From positions 248,001 through 312,000 of the forward strand of contig NZ_CP085344.1 in NCBI RefSeq assembly GCF_020618415.1: 64,000 nt of DNA, read 5' to 3'. Shown in pieces: positions 42,488 through 50,735 of this stretch. The stretch is from Cupriavidus sp. MP-37 (lineage in GTDB: Bacteria > Pseudomonadota > Gammaproteobacteria > Burkholderiales > Burkholderiaceae). The notes beneath the pieces are model-generated. The model had not been told where the DNA came from, ran no database searches, and saw only the letters and a program-made list of their open reading frames with translations. Each line of letters opens with the position of its first letter. Position 1 is the stretch's first letter. The position numbers and the translations under genes are program-made.

Positions 42488-44117
42488 GCTGCACGCCGAA
42501 GATCGAGCCGCTCGGCTGCGAGGCCCACGCGTCGGCCGGCGCGGTGTAGCCGATGCCATCGACGTCGCTGGCACGGCTGTAGGTGTAGAAGGCGCGCAGG
42601 TTGGCATTGCCGGCCGACTTGCCCAGCGTCAGCGTCGGCGCCACCGTCAGCGCGGTGCGCTGGCCGCTGACGCCGAAGCCGGACGAGATCTGGTCGTGCG
42701 ACACCTCGAAATTCAGCCGGAACTGGCTGCTGGCGACGTAGGCGGGGCGCAGGCGCGTGGTGGTCCACTGCAGCGTGCCGACCGGCGAACGGTCGAACTG
42801 CAGGCTTTGCTCGACCGCGCCGCTCAGCCCCCAGCGGCTCTTCCATTCGATCGAGTCGGCCACGCGCGTGCGCGACAGCGACGGTCCCATGCCGGTATAG
42901 CCGGTCATGGCATTGCGCGAGCCCGAGCCGAACTGCACCCCCAGCCGGTTGGTGCCGAACAGCACGCCTTTCTGCTCGTGCAGCGCCGACGCCCACCACG
43001 CCCCGCCCGAGTCCTCCACCAGCGGCTGCGCTTCCACCCGGGTGAAGCCGAGCTGGACCGAACCCAGTTCATTGGTGGGGATCGGCGCGGTGCGCAGCGA
43101 GTGATAGCTGGGCAGGTTCTGGCCGTTCTGGTCGGCGCGCGCGGTGTACTGGTAGTTCAGGCCGATATCGCCGATCAGCCTGGCGTTGTCCACGCCAAAG
43201 CGCATTGCCGTGGAATTGGGCGGCAGCAGCCCGGATGACATCAGGAAGGGCGCGTTGTCGCGCCGGCCGGCCCACATGGTGGCGCCGTCCAGCACCGCCA
43301 GCCCGCTGACCGCCGTATAGAACTGCGGCACCAGGGCATAGGGATCGATCGCCGCCGGGCGGCCATTGACGGTGGTGGCATCCGTGCCGCGCGCCTGCGC
43401 GATCAGCATCACCTGCGCGCCACCGTCGAGGTCCAGCACGGATTCGCGGATCCGGACCTCGCCCGTACTGCGGCAGGCCAGCCCGCTGCCGATGCCGGTC
43501 GACAACGCGCCGCCGGGGCAGGCGCGCATGGTGGACGGGCGATCCTCGACCGCGGCGCGTCCGCTGTAGCTCAGGCGCCACACGGACTCGCCCGCCGGGT
43601 CTTCGGCGGGCAACTGGGAATGCAGTACCGGCGGTGCGTCCGACGGGGTGCCGGCGTCCGCGCCTGGCGCCGGGGCGGCGGGCGCCTCGGCCTGGAACTC
43701 GCCAAGCCGGGGCGGGAACAGCACCAGCGGCGGCGGCGGCGCGGCCGGGGGTTCGGGCGGGCCGACGAAATCGGGATCGACCGGCGGCGGGGTCGCGGCA
43801 ATGCTGGTGTCCGCCGCAGCGGGTACGGTGACGCTCGCCGCGGGCGCCGCTTCGCCGGCGATCAGCGCGGCGAGCGGATCGTCGGTCGCGGCCGGCGCGG
43901 CCGATGCCGACGTTTCACTGTGCGGCGCTACCGCCGGCGGGGTGGGCGCCGCCGTGGACGCGGTGACCGTTGCCGGCACCGCCGGCCGCGGCGCGATGCG
44001 CGGCGGCTGCAAGGCTGTCGCGGATTCGGCGGCGCCCGTGGCCGTGTCGCCAGTCTGCGCGCATGCCGCCAGGCCCCAGGCGGCCAGCACGGCAAAGCCG
44101 AGGCGGCGCAGCGGCAC
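42471..44117 (-). CDS. Large lipoprotein with a probable porin-like beta-barrel
   Basis: About 548 residues from a GTG at 44117, chosen because it gives a short lipoprotein signal (LRRLGFAVLAAWGLAAC, lipobox LAAC). A TTG at 44189 would add 24 residues. Residues 20-175 are a Pro/Ala-rich low-complexity linker. From about 180 the sequence turns into alternating short strands with many Gly/Ser/Tyr and polar-aromatic turns (GLNYQYTARADQNGQ, LFGTNRLGVQFGSGSRNAM, RLNFEVSHDQISSGFGV) and ends FGVQLNRRW, an aromatic C terminus as in outer-membrane beta-barrels. The barrel resembles maltoporin-type carbohydrate porins. A lipid anchor plus barrel is unusual; function is not assigned. Confidence 0.6.
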   Translation of the reverse strand: MPLRRLGFAVLAAWGLAACAQTGDTATGAAESATALQPPRIAPRPAVPATVTASTAAPTPPAVAPHSETSASAAPAATDDPLAALIAGEAAPAASVTVPAAADTSIAATPPPVDPDFVGPPEPPAAPPPPLVLFPPRLGEFQAEAPAAPAPGADAGTPSDAPPVLHSQLPAEDPAGESVWRLSYSGRAAVEDRPSTMRACPGGALSTGIGSGLACRSTGEVRIRESVLDLDGGAQVMLIAQARGTDATTVNGRPAAIDPYALVPQFYTAVSGLAVLDGATMWAGRRDNAPFLMSSGLLPPNSTAMRFGVDNARLIGDIGLNYQYTARADQNGQNLPSYHSLRTAPIPTNELGSVQLGFTRVEAQPLVEDSGGAWWASALHEQKGVLFGTNRLGVQFGSGSRNAMTGYTGMGPSLSRTRVADSIEWKSRWGLSGAVEQSLQFDRSPVGTLQWTTTRLRPAYVASSQFRLNFEVSHDQISSGFGVSGQRTALTVAPTLTLGKSAGNANLRAFYTYSRASDVDGIGYTAPADAWASQPSGSIFGVQLNRRW

Positions 44118-44617
44118 GCGGCGGCCTGCGCAAGCGCCGGGCGGCTTCAGGGAGAGTCGACGAGAACAAGCGGGCAATTGGTACGGCAACGAGGCAATTC
44201 AGCGGGCAACAACCATATCCGGCAGGCAGGGCTCCGGAGGCGGGACTGTTTTTTATCAGCCGAGACCATTTGACCGCAAGCCGGGTTACAAAATCCATCA
44301 CACTGTGCGGCGTCTCACCATGCGAAAAAACGGCGGCAATGTCGCAATCGACTAGCGAAAACCCGCACTTGCGCGGGGCCCCGTGCCGAAAGGGCCACCG
44401 CTATAATCGGCTGGCTTGTCTTTCGGGTAAGACAGCCCTCGGCCGTGAGCGCAGACAGCGTCCGGCCTGCAGGGCACGCCGCCGTGCCCGTTCGCCACAG
44501 GCACTGCGCTGCGCAGGCCGCCGTACCCCGGCGGCCGGTGCGTCACGGTCCGGCGCGCGGCCTCATGCAAGCCGTGCGCCCGCATCCGAATCAATATCTA
44601 TAAGAGGAGAAGTGGAG
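44118..44617. promoter_or_regulatory. Gene-free region with promoter for the TRAP binding protein
   Basis: A 500-bp stretch between divergent genes. On plus it holds TATAAT at 44402-44407 and, just after, a hairpin GGCTTGTCTT-TCGGGT-AAGACAGCC at 44413-44437, then a 180-base leader. The left part, toward the lipoprotein gene, contains an AT-rich GTTTTTTATCAG block near 44247. No clear -35 box is seen. Confidence 0.45.
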
Positions 44618-45754
44618 ATGGAACGTCGTTCCTTTCTGTTGAAAGCGTCGGCCGTGGCTGCCACCGGGGCACTGGCCGCGTGCGGCAAGGGTGAAGAGAA
44701 GGCAGCGCCTGTCGCCGCCAGCGGCCCGGCCGCGCCGGCCGTGGTGGGCAGCAACCCCGCCGTGGAATGGCGCCTGGCCTCGAGCTTCCCCAAGTCGCTC
44801 GACACCATCTTCGGCGGCGCCGAGACGCTGTCGGCCCGTGTGCGCGAACTGACCGACGGCAAGTTCAATATCAAGGTCTTCGCCGCCGGCGAAATCGTGC
44901 CGGGCCTGCAGGTGCTGGACGCGGTGCAGAACAACACCGTGCAGATCGGCCACACCGCCGGCTACTACTATTTCGGCAAGAATCCGACGCTGTGCTTCGA
45001 CACCACCGTGCCGTTCGGCCTGACCACGCGCCAGCAGAATGCCTGGATGCTGCAGGGCAACGGCATGAAGCTGATGCGCGAGTTCTTCAAGGAATACAAC
45101 GTCGTCAATTTCCTGGGCGGCAACACCACCGCGCAGATGGGCGGCTGGTTCCGCAAGGAAATCAAGACCGTGGCCGACCTGCAGGGCCTGAAGTACCGCA
45201 TCGCCGGGTTTGCCGGCGTGGTGCTGTCGCGCCTGGGCGTGGTGCCGCAGCAGATTGCCGGCGGCGACATCTACCCCGCGCTGGAGAAGGGCACCATCGA
45301 CGCGGCCGAGTGGGTGGGCCCGTACGATGACGAGAAGCTGGGCTTCTACAAGGTGGCGCCGTACTACTACTATCCGGGCTGGTGGGAAGGCAGCGCGCAG
45401 CTGTCGTTCTACGCTTCGGCCAGCGAGTTCGAGAAGCTGCCCACGCTGTACAAGCGCGCGCTGGAAACCGCCACTATCGAGGCGCACACCGCCATGACGG
45501 CCAAGTACGACACGGTCAACCCGCAGGCGCTGGCACGCCTGCTGGAAAACGGCGTCAAGCTGCGTCCGTTCTCCAAGGAGATCATGGAGGCCTGCTTCAA
45601 GGCGACCCAGGAGTCCTACGCCGACGAAACCGCGAAGAACCCGTCGTTCAAGAAGATCTACGACGACTGGCGCGTGTTCCGCAACAACCAGGCCGCCTGG
45701 TTCAACGTGGCCGAGCAGGGCTTCGCCCAGTTCAGCTTCGCGCGCAAGCTGTAA
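44618..45754 (+). CDS. TRAP transporter substrate-binding protein (DctP type), orphan
   Basis: A 378-residue solute-binding protein of the tripartite TRAP (DctP/mannonate-type) family. The N terminus has a twin-arginine motif (ERRSFLLKA) and a lipobox-like LAAC (Cys22), then a Lys/Glu/Ala linker. The mature protein has the family pattern WRLASSFPKSLDTIFGGAETLSARV near the start, the ligand Arg in LKYRIAGFAG, and AAEWVGPYDDEKLGF. It captures carboxylates for import. No DctQ or DctM subunit gene is adjacent: a terminator and rarD follow. It probably supplies a transporter encoded elsewhere. Confidence 0.88.
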   Translation: MERRSFLLKASAVAATGALAACGKGEEKAAPVAASGPAAPAVVGSNPAVEWRLASSFPKSLDTIFGGAETLSARVRELTDGKFNIKVFAAGEIVPGLQVLDAVQNNTVQIGHTAGYYYFGKNPTLCFDTTVPFGLTTRQQNAWMLQGNGMKLMREFFKEYNVVNFLGGNTTAQMGGWFRKEIKTVADLQGLKYRIAGFAGVVLSRLGVVPQQIAGGDIYPALEKGTIDAAEWVGPYDDEKLGFYKVAPYYYYPGWWEGSAQLSFYASASEFEKLPTLYKRALETATIEAHTAMTAKYDTVNPQALARLLENGVKLRPFSKEIMEACFKATQESYADETAKNPSFKKIYDDWRVFRNNQAAWFNVAEQGFAQFSFARKL

Positions 45755-45803
45755 GCCGCGTGGCGCCCGGGCAACCGGGATAGCGGGCGGGCGGGCCCGC
45801 CGC

Positions 45804-45839
45804 AAACCCCATGGTCCCCCGGGAGCATGGGGTTTTTTG
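45804..45839 (+). terminator. Rho-independent terminator after the TRAP gene
   Basis: Stem AAACCCCATG/CATGGGGTTT with an inner TCCC/GGGA pairing, followed by TTTT. Confidence 0.88.
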
Positions 45840-45918
45840 TTGGCGGCGCGTGTTCGCGGCACGCGCCGGCGGGGATGGCGCGGCCCCGGTAGAATCGCCG
45901 GCATCGATCGGAAAACCT

Positions 45919-46824
45919 ATGCAACTCGGCATTCTCTACGCCTTGCTGGCGTACCTTATCTGGGGCCTGCTCCCGCTCTACATCAAGTCGCTCCCCGGCA
46001 TCGCGCCGGTGGAGATCCTGCTGCACCGGATGGTGTGGTCGCTGGTCTTCCTGGGGCTGATCCTGGCCTGGCGCCGCCAGTGGGCGTGGCTGGGCCAGGT
46101 AGTCAGGGACCGGCGCCTGTTGCTGTCGTTTGCCGCCAGCGCGGCGCTGCTGTGCGCGAACTGGTTCCTGTACATCTGGGCGGTATCGGCCAACCGCGTG
46201 GTCGACGCCAGCCTGGGGTATTTCATCAACCCGCTGTTCAGCGTGCTGCTCGGCGTGGTGTTCCTGCATGAGCGCCTGCGCCGGGTGCAATGGCTGGCGA
46301 TCGCGGTGGCGGCGGCAGGCGTGGCGTGGCTGACGGTGGCGGCGGGGCAGCTGCCGTGGATTGCGCTGGGCCTGGCCGCCAGCTTTGGCGGCTACGGGCT
46401 GCTGCGCAAGACCGGTGCACTGGGCGCGCTCGAAGGGCTGTCGCTGGAAACACTGCTGCTGTTCCCGCTGGCCGCAGCGGCGCTGGGCTGGCTGTTCGCC
46501 ACCGGCCAGGACAGCTTTACGCACGCAGCGCCGGGTACGCAGTGGCTGCTGTTGCTGGCCGGACCGGTGACGGCGGTGCCGCTGCTGTTCTTTGCCGCCG
46601 GCGCACGGCGCATTCCGTTGTCGCTGCTGGGCCTGCTGCAGTACACCGGCCCGACGCTGCAGCTGCTGCTGGGGGTGTGGCTGTGGCACGAGCCGTTCCC
46701 GGCGCAGAAGCAGGTGGGGTACGCGCTGATCTGGCTGTCGCTGGCGTTGTATGCGGCCGAAGGGTTGTGGATGAATACCCGGCAGAAGCCCGCCGCCATC
46801 CAGTCGATCAATGAGACTACGTGA
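45919..46824 (+). CDS. rarD: RarD/EamA-family transporter
   Basis: A 301-residue inner-membrane protein with ten hydrophobic segments, two EamA repeats. The family N-terminal block LGILYALLAYLIWGLLPLYIKSL and the central NWFLYIWAVSANRVVDASLGYFINPLFSVLLGV are clear RarD signatures. The C terminus has SLLGLLQYTGPTLQLLLGVWLWHEPF. It belongs to the drug/metabolite transporter superfamily; the transported molecule is unknown. A CGGAAAA lies before the ATG at 45919. It is followed by dinB 58 bp downstream. Confidence 0.92.
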   Translation: MQLGILYALLAYLIWGLLPLYIKSLPGIAPVEILLHRMVWSLVFLGLILAWRRQWAWLGQVVRDRRLLLSFAASAALLCANWFLYIWAVSANRVVDASLGYFINPLFSVLLGVVFLHERLRRVQWLAIAVAAAGVAWLTVAAGQLPWIALGLAASFGGYGLLRKTGALGALEGLSLETLLLFPLAAAALGWLFATGQDSFTHAAPGTQWLLLLAGPVTAVPLLFFAAGARRIPLSLLGLLQYTGPTLQLLLGVWLWHEPFPAQKQVGYALIWLSLALYAAEGLWMNTRQKPAAIQSINETT

Positions 46825-46882
46825 AAACCGATAGCATTCATTCATCCCACGGATAATCCGCAGTTAGCCGATCCCGGCCCTC

Positions 46883-47962
46883 ATGTCCGCCCCGCCTGAT
46901 GCCAGTCCCGCGGTCCAGCGCAAGATCATCCATTGCGACTGCGACTGCTTCTACGCCTCGGTCGAAATGCGCGACGACCCGTCGCTGCGCGGCCGGCCGA
47001 TGGCCGTGGGCGGCGCACCCGACCGGCGCGGCGTGATTGCCACCTGCAACTACGAGGCGCGGGCCTACGGCGTGCGCTCGGCGATGGCCTCGGCACAGGC
47101 GCTCAAGCGCTGCCCGGACCTGCTGATCGTGCGGCCCGCGATGGACAAGTACCGCGAGGTCTCGCGCCGCATCTTTGCGATCTACCGCGAATACACCGCG
47201 CTGGTCGAGCCGCTGTCGCTGGACGAGGCCTACCTCGATGTCAGCCTGTGCACGCACCATGCCGGCAGCGCCACCCGCATTGCCGAAGAGATCCGCCAGC
47301 GCGTGCGGGAGGAAGTCGGGGTGACGGTGTCGGCCGGCGTCGGCCCCAGCAAGTTCGTCGCCAAGATCGCCAGCGACTGGAACAAGCCCGACGGCCTGTT
47401 CGTGGTCAGGCCGGCCGCGGTCGACGCCTTTGTCGCCGCGCTGCCGGTGGAGCGCATCCATGGCGTGGGCAAGGTCACCGCGGCCAAGCTGCGCCGGCTG
47501 GGGGCCGAGACCTGCGGCGACCTGCGGCCGTGGTCGCCGGACCGCCTGCATCGCGAGTTCGGCGTGTTCGGGGCGCGGCTGTACAAGCTGTGCCGCGGCA
47601 TCGACGAGCGCGCGGTCACGCCCGAGCGCGAGCGCAAGTCGATCAGCGTGGAAGAGACCTATGCCGACGACCTGCCCGACCTGCAGGCCTGCCTGGCCGA
47701 GCTGGAGCCGCTGATCGCCATGCTCGAGGCGCGCATCGCGCGTGCCCAGGCACACGGCACCATCGACAAGCTGACGGTAAAGCTGCGCTTCTCGGACTTC
47801 CGCCAGACCACGGTCGAATGCCGCGGCCACGCGCCGGAACGCAGCGTCTATGCGCGGCTGCTGGCCGAGGGCCATGCGCGCCGGGGCCTGCCGGTACGGC
47901 TGCTGGGGGTTGGGGTGGGCACCAGCGACCGGGATACCGCGCAGCTGGAGTTGTTCGACTGA
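46883..47962 (+). CDS. dinB: DNA polymerase IV (DinB)
   Basis: A 359-residue Y-family translesion polymerase. The palm metal site is made by IIHCDCDCFYASVE (first Asp) and SLDEAYLDV (Asp-Glu pair). The steric-gate Phe/Tyr is in CFYASVE. The helix-hairpin-helix thumb has IHGVGKVTAAKLRRLGAETCGDL, and the little-finger domain follows from about 245. It ends TAQLELFD, a C-terminal QLxLF-type clamp-binding motif. No LexA-like box is visible in the 58 bp upstream, so SOS control here is uncertain. Confidence 0.95.
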   Translation: MSAPPDASPAVQRKIIHCDCDCFYASVEMRDDPSLRGRPMAVGGAPDRRGVIATCNYEARAYGVRSAMASAQALKRCPDLLIVRPAMDKYREVSRRIFAIYREYTALVEPLSLDEAYLDVSLCTHHAGSATRIAEEIRQRVREEVGVTVSAGVGPSKFVAKIASDWNKPDGLFVVRPAAVDAFVAALPVERIHGVGKVTAAKLRRLGAETCGDLRPWSPDRLHREFGVFGARLYKLCRGIDERAVTPERERKSISVEETYADDLPDLQACLAELEPLIAMLEARIARAQAHGTIDKLTVKLRFSDFRQTTVECRGHAPERSVYARLLAEGHARRGLPVRLLGVGVGTSDRDTAQLELFD

Positions 47963-47968
47963 GCGTCA

Positions 47969-48031
47969 GTTTATTTATTCGATTTATCGATACAAAGAAA
48001 TAAACCGACCATCGATAAATCACATCGATAA
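47969..48031. other. Interlocked AT-rich inverted repeats
   Basis: Two inverted repeats cross each other: GTTTATTT (47969-47976) with AAATAAAC (47998-48005), and GATTTATCGAT (47981-47991) with ATCGATAAATC (48011-48021). A third ATCGATAA follows at 48024-48031. It lies between the convergent dinB and DUF2272 genes. It could terminate both or bind a protein. Confidence 0.55.
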
Positions 48032-48037
48032 GCAGAC

Positions 48038-49057
48038 CTACTGCAAGTCGTTGCGCATCACCAGCAGCCACGGCATGTGGGAATTGGTGACACCGTCGAG
48101 CCGGCCCGAATCGCCCAGTTCGATCTCTTCCATCGATACCGATTGCTGGACATTGCCGCCGATGGCGCGCACCACGCGCGCTGCCGGATCCACGGCGACC
48201 ACGATGTCGCAATGCATCGGCGTGGTGCCGAAACCGATCTCGGCGATGTCCTCGAGATAGCGGTCGCGCCCGCGGCCGGCGCAGATGATGTCGCCGGGGC
48301 GGGGCATCGCGGGTACGGGCTCGATGCGGAATGCGGGGCGCGGCAGGATGCCGTCGCGGGCATCGACCACGTACATCGAGTGCGACTGGCCGGTCAGGAA
48401 CTGGCGCTCGTCCAGGCCCGCCTTGCGCAACACCCATGACACAAAGACCGCCGACCAGGCCCAGGCGCCCTGCGTGACCTGCCTGCAGCTGGGCGTTTCG
48501 CCCACGATGCCCCAGTAGCGGCGCGCCAGCGTGCACCCCAGCGGCGTGGCCTCCATGCCAGTGCCATCGGGGAAAGACAGGCAGCTGGCTGCCGGTGGCG
48601 GGTTGCCGTTGGTCTTGGACTCGGTATCGGTGGTGGCCACGGCAGGCGCTGCGGCGTCGGTGGGCGACGCCGGCGGCAGCTCGGGCGGCAACTCAGATGG
48701 CAATTCCGGCGCCGGCACCGGGCTGTAGGTCACGCAAGAAGTATCGTCGCGGCCCAGCCGCACCACCTGTCCGCCCCAGCGGGCCCATTCCTGGGTGGCG
48801 ATCTCGACAATGCGCTCGCGCGGCGTGGCGCCCGGGCTGGTCACCGGCCGCTCGCTATCCGGCAGCGCCCGTGCCTGCGGGCGGGCCGGTTCGACGACCG
48901 TGGTGCAGGCGCTCAGCAGCGCGGCGGCGCAGGCCGCGCAGGCGGCGCGCAGCGGCAGCAGCGGCGTGGGCGCCTGTGGAGAACGCTGTGGAATCAGCTG
49001 TGGAAAGCGTTGTGCATAACGCTGTGGAAAGCTGTGGCGCTGCGGACGGGCAAACAT
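48038..49057 (-). CDS. DUF2272 lipoprotein
   Basis: A 339-residue protein with a long basic N terminus rich in Phe-Pro-Gln-Arg repeats, then a lipoprotein signal with lipobox LSAC (about residue 51). A Pro/Ala/Ser-rich linker follows, then the DUF2272 domain over the last 190 residues, with blocks QGAWAWSAVFVSWVLRKAG, DIICAGRGRD and HCDIVVAVDP. The Cys and His residues in this domain (CAGRGR, HCDIV) recall an NlpC/P60-like Cys peptidase fold, but activity is not shown. The start at 49057 is preferred over 49144. Its 5' coding DNA contains several near-DnaA-box sequences. Confidence 0.75.
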   Translation of the reverse strand: MFARPQRHSFPQRYAQRFPQLIPQRSPQAPTPLLPLRAACAACAAALLSACTTVVEPARPQARALPDSERPVTSPGATPRERIVEIATQEWARWGGQVVRLGRDDTSCVTYSPVPAPELPSELPPELPPASPTDAAAPAVATTDTESKTNGNPPPAASCLSFPDGTGMEATPLGCTLARRYWGIVGETPSCRQVTQGAWAWSAVFVSWVLRKAGLDERQFLTGQSHSMYVVDARDGILPRPAFRIEPVPAMPRPGDIICAGRGRDRYLEDIAEIGFGTTPMHCDIVVAVDPAARVVRAIGGNVQQSVSMEEIELGDSGRLDGVTNSHMPWLLVMRNDLQ

Positions 49058-49193
49058 GTTGGCCCCACATGGCACGGCGCCCGGCATGGCGAGTTCTGGC
49101 CAAGGCTGGACGCCTGTTGGAAGACTTGGCGCGCGATCGCCCAAGCGCGGAGCGGGCGATGCGGCGGATACTGCAGGAGATTCAGGTCACGAC

Positions 49194-49202
49194 TGTGGAT
49201 AA
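49194..49202 (-). other. DnaA box downstream of hupB
   Basis: TGTGGATAA on plus, i.e. the consensus DnaA box TTATCCACA on minus, in the short gap between hupB and the DUF2272 gene. Confidence 0.55.
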
Positions 49203-49297
49203 CGTCCCCGCCTGGCGCACGCCTGCGCCCTCGGGCACCGGGGCGGCGGCATGGCGGGGTCAGGCAATGCCGGGCTCTGCAGTGCAGCCCGTCAGGA

Positions 49298-49576
49298 TCA
49301 CTGGTTGACAGCGTCCTTGAACTTCTGGCCAGCCTTGAACTTCACGGTCTTGGCGGCTTCGACCTTGATTTCCTCACCGGTACGCGGGTTGCGCGCCATG
49401 CGCTCGCCACGCTCGCCCTTGCTGAACGTGCCAAAGCCGATGAGGCTCAGCGTGTCACCCTTGGCCACTGCGTCCATGATGGCCGACAGGGTCACGTTCA
49501 GTGCCTGTTCAGCCTTGGCCTTGGTCAGACCGTCCACCCCGGCTGCGATAGCGTCGATCAGTTCGGTTTTCGTCAT
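49298..49576 (-). CDS. hupB: HU-type histone-like DNA-binding protein
   Basis: A 92-residue HU protein that bends and compacts DNA. The family arm motif GFGTFSKGERGERMARNPRTGEEIKV (with the RxARNPRTG signature) and the C-terminal helix FKAGQKFKDAV are complete. A GGAG lies ten bases before the ATG at 49576. Its upstream region is the GTAWAC-rich intergenic stretch, and a perfect DnaA box lies about 100 bp past its 3' end. Confidence 0.97.
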   Translation of the reverse strand: MTKTELIDAIAAGVDGLTKAKAEQALNVTLSAIMDAVAKGDTLSLIGFGTFSKGERGERMARNPRTGEEIKVEAAKTVKFKAGQKFKDAVNQ

Positions 49577-50735
49577 GCTTCACTCCGTATCGAGTTGATA
49601 AAACACAGGCGTCCGCGGCCGGGCGGCCAGGCTGGCACCGCTCCGGCAAAGACGCCGCGGGCCACATGATACCGTGTCGGACAAGGCGCACCGGGAACAG
49701 ATTGTTACCTGGCAGTTTCCGGGAGGCCGCGCCAGCACGGGGCTGGAAGCAAATCGAGGGGGTCAGCAGGGGGGCCCGCCATGGGCGGGATCGAAGCGTA
49801 AACGGCAAATCGTCCTACGTCAGGTACCTGGACTGCCGTGACCGGCCTGGCACGGTATACCCGCATGCCACGGGCCTTCAGAAGCCCGCAGACGGCCTTC
49901 AGACCCGGGCATAGGGTCTGGGCAGCCCTGAGCTCCTGCGCGGGCTGGAAGCGCTGTACGGCTGCAAAGCCGGGAGCTGCACTATGGTGCATGTCCGGAT
50001 CCGCGCCGCCGCAGGCAGCGCTCCTGCGCTATTCGGCGCATGCATGGATCGTCAGCCGTCCGCACGACCCCGTTACCTGCCGGCAGGCGCGTATACCGCT
50101 GCGATCGACACCTTGATGCCGCGTATACCTCGCCGGCGTATACGCACCGACCAACGGGCAAAGAGAAAGTCTCTCGCAAACCCGCCGTTTACGCCTGCCG
50201 CCTTTTGGACGATGCCCCGGGGCCGGGGGTCGTTCTTTCGGTTTACCTTTTTCTTTCATGTATACAGATAGTAGTAGTAGGTAAACACCCGCAGCCGCTG
50301 TGGAAAACCCCGTAAACCTCTTTGCCTTCAAAGGTTTACGTAAACGAGAAGTGGTCTCATCGAGTGTTGGCCGAGGTGGAAGACTCAGCCCAATGGATGA
50401 GGCGCCAGCCGAACCCCCTCCGACTTATGCCCGAGGCATCCCCATGCCAGCCCCAGGCAGCCCACACCCAATCCGCGTGCTTGTCCACAGATCGGGGCGG
50501 GGTTATCCACACGCGGGGTGGTAAACGGTTGCCGCGTATACGGGGGCGGCCGCAGGGCGAGGTGGGACGTATACGGTGCCGGTCCGTGGTTCCGGTCCGT
50601 GGTTTGGGCCGGTAGCGGCCAGGCAGCGAAGTGTTGCCACGTATACGTGTCGCGGCCGCCCCGGTATCATCCCCGATCGCGCCGGGCGGCCGGCCCGGCC
50701 ACCCAGGCACAACAGGCGAACGCACGGAAAGGCAA
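49577..50735. other. 1.16-kb gene-free region with 16 GTAWAC sites and three DnaA boxes
   Basis: No credible gene is present; short open frames have no family match and cross each other. GTATAC occurs eight times (starts 49855, 50091, 50123, 50138, 50260, 50536, 50569, 50641), and GTAAAC or GTTTAC eight times (49798, 50187, 50241, 50281, 50312, 50334, 50340, 50521). Most sit inside larger palindromes such as CACGTATACGTG and GTTTACGTAAAC. DnaA-type boxes are at 50299-50307 (one mismatch), 50481-50489 (one mismatch) and 50503-50511 (TTATCCACA, perfect). An AT-rich core with a TAG microsatellite lies at 50236-50286. The left edge must hold the hupB promoter. Confidence 0.6.
50503..50511 (+). 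other. Consensus DnaA box
   Basis: TTATCCACA, with a one-mismatch box TTGTCCACA 22 bp to its left (50481-50489), inside the GTAWAC-rich region. Confidence 0.6.

Noticed and set aside
49666..50524. Several short open frames (75-100 codons) in the hupB-SET gap
   Set aside because: They overlap each other on both strands, lack ribosome binding sites and families, and their shared Val-Tyr pairs simply reflect the GTATAC sites.
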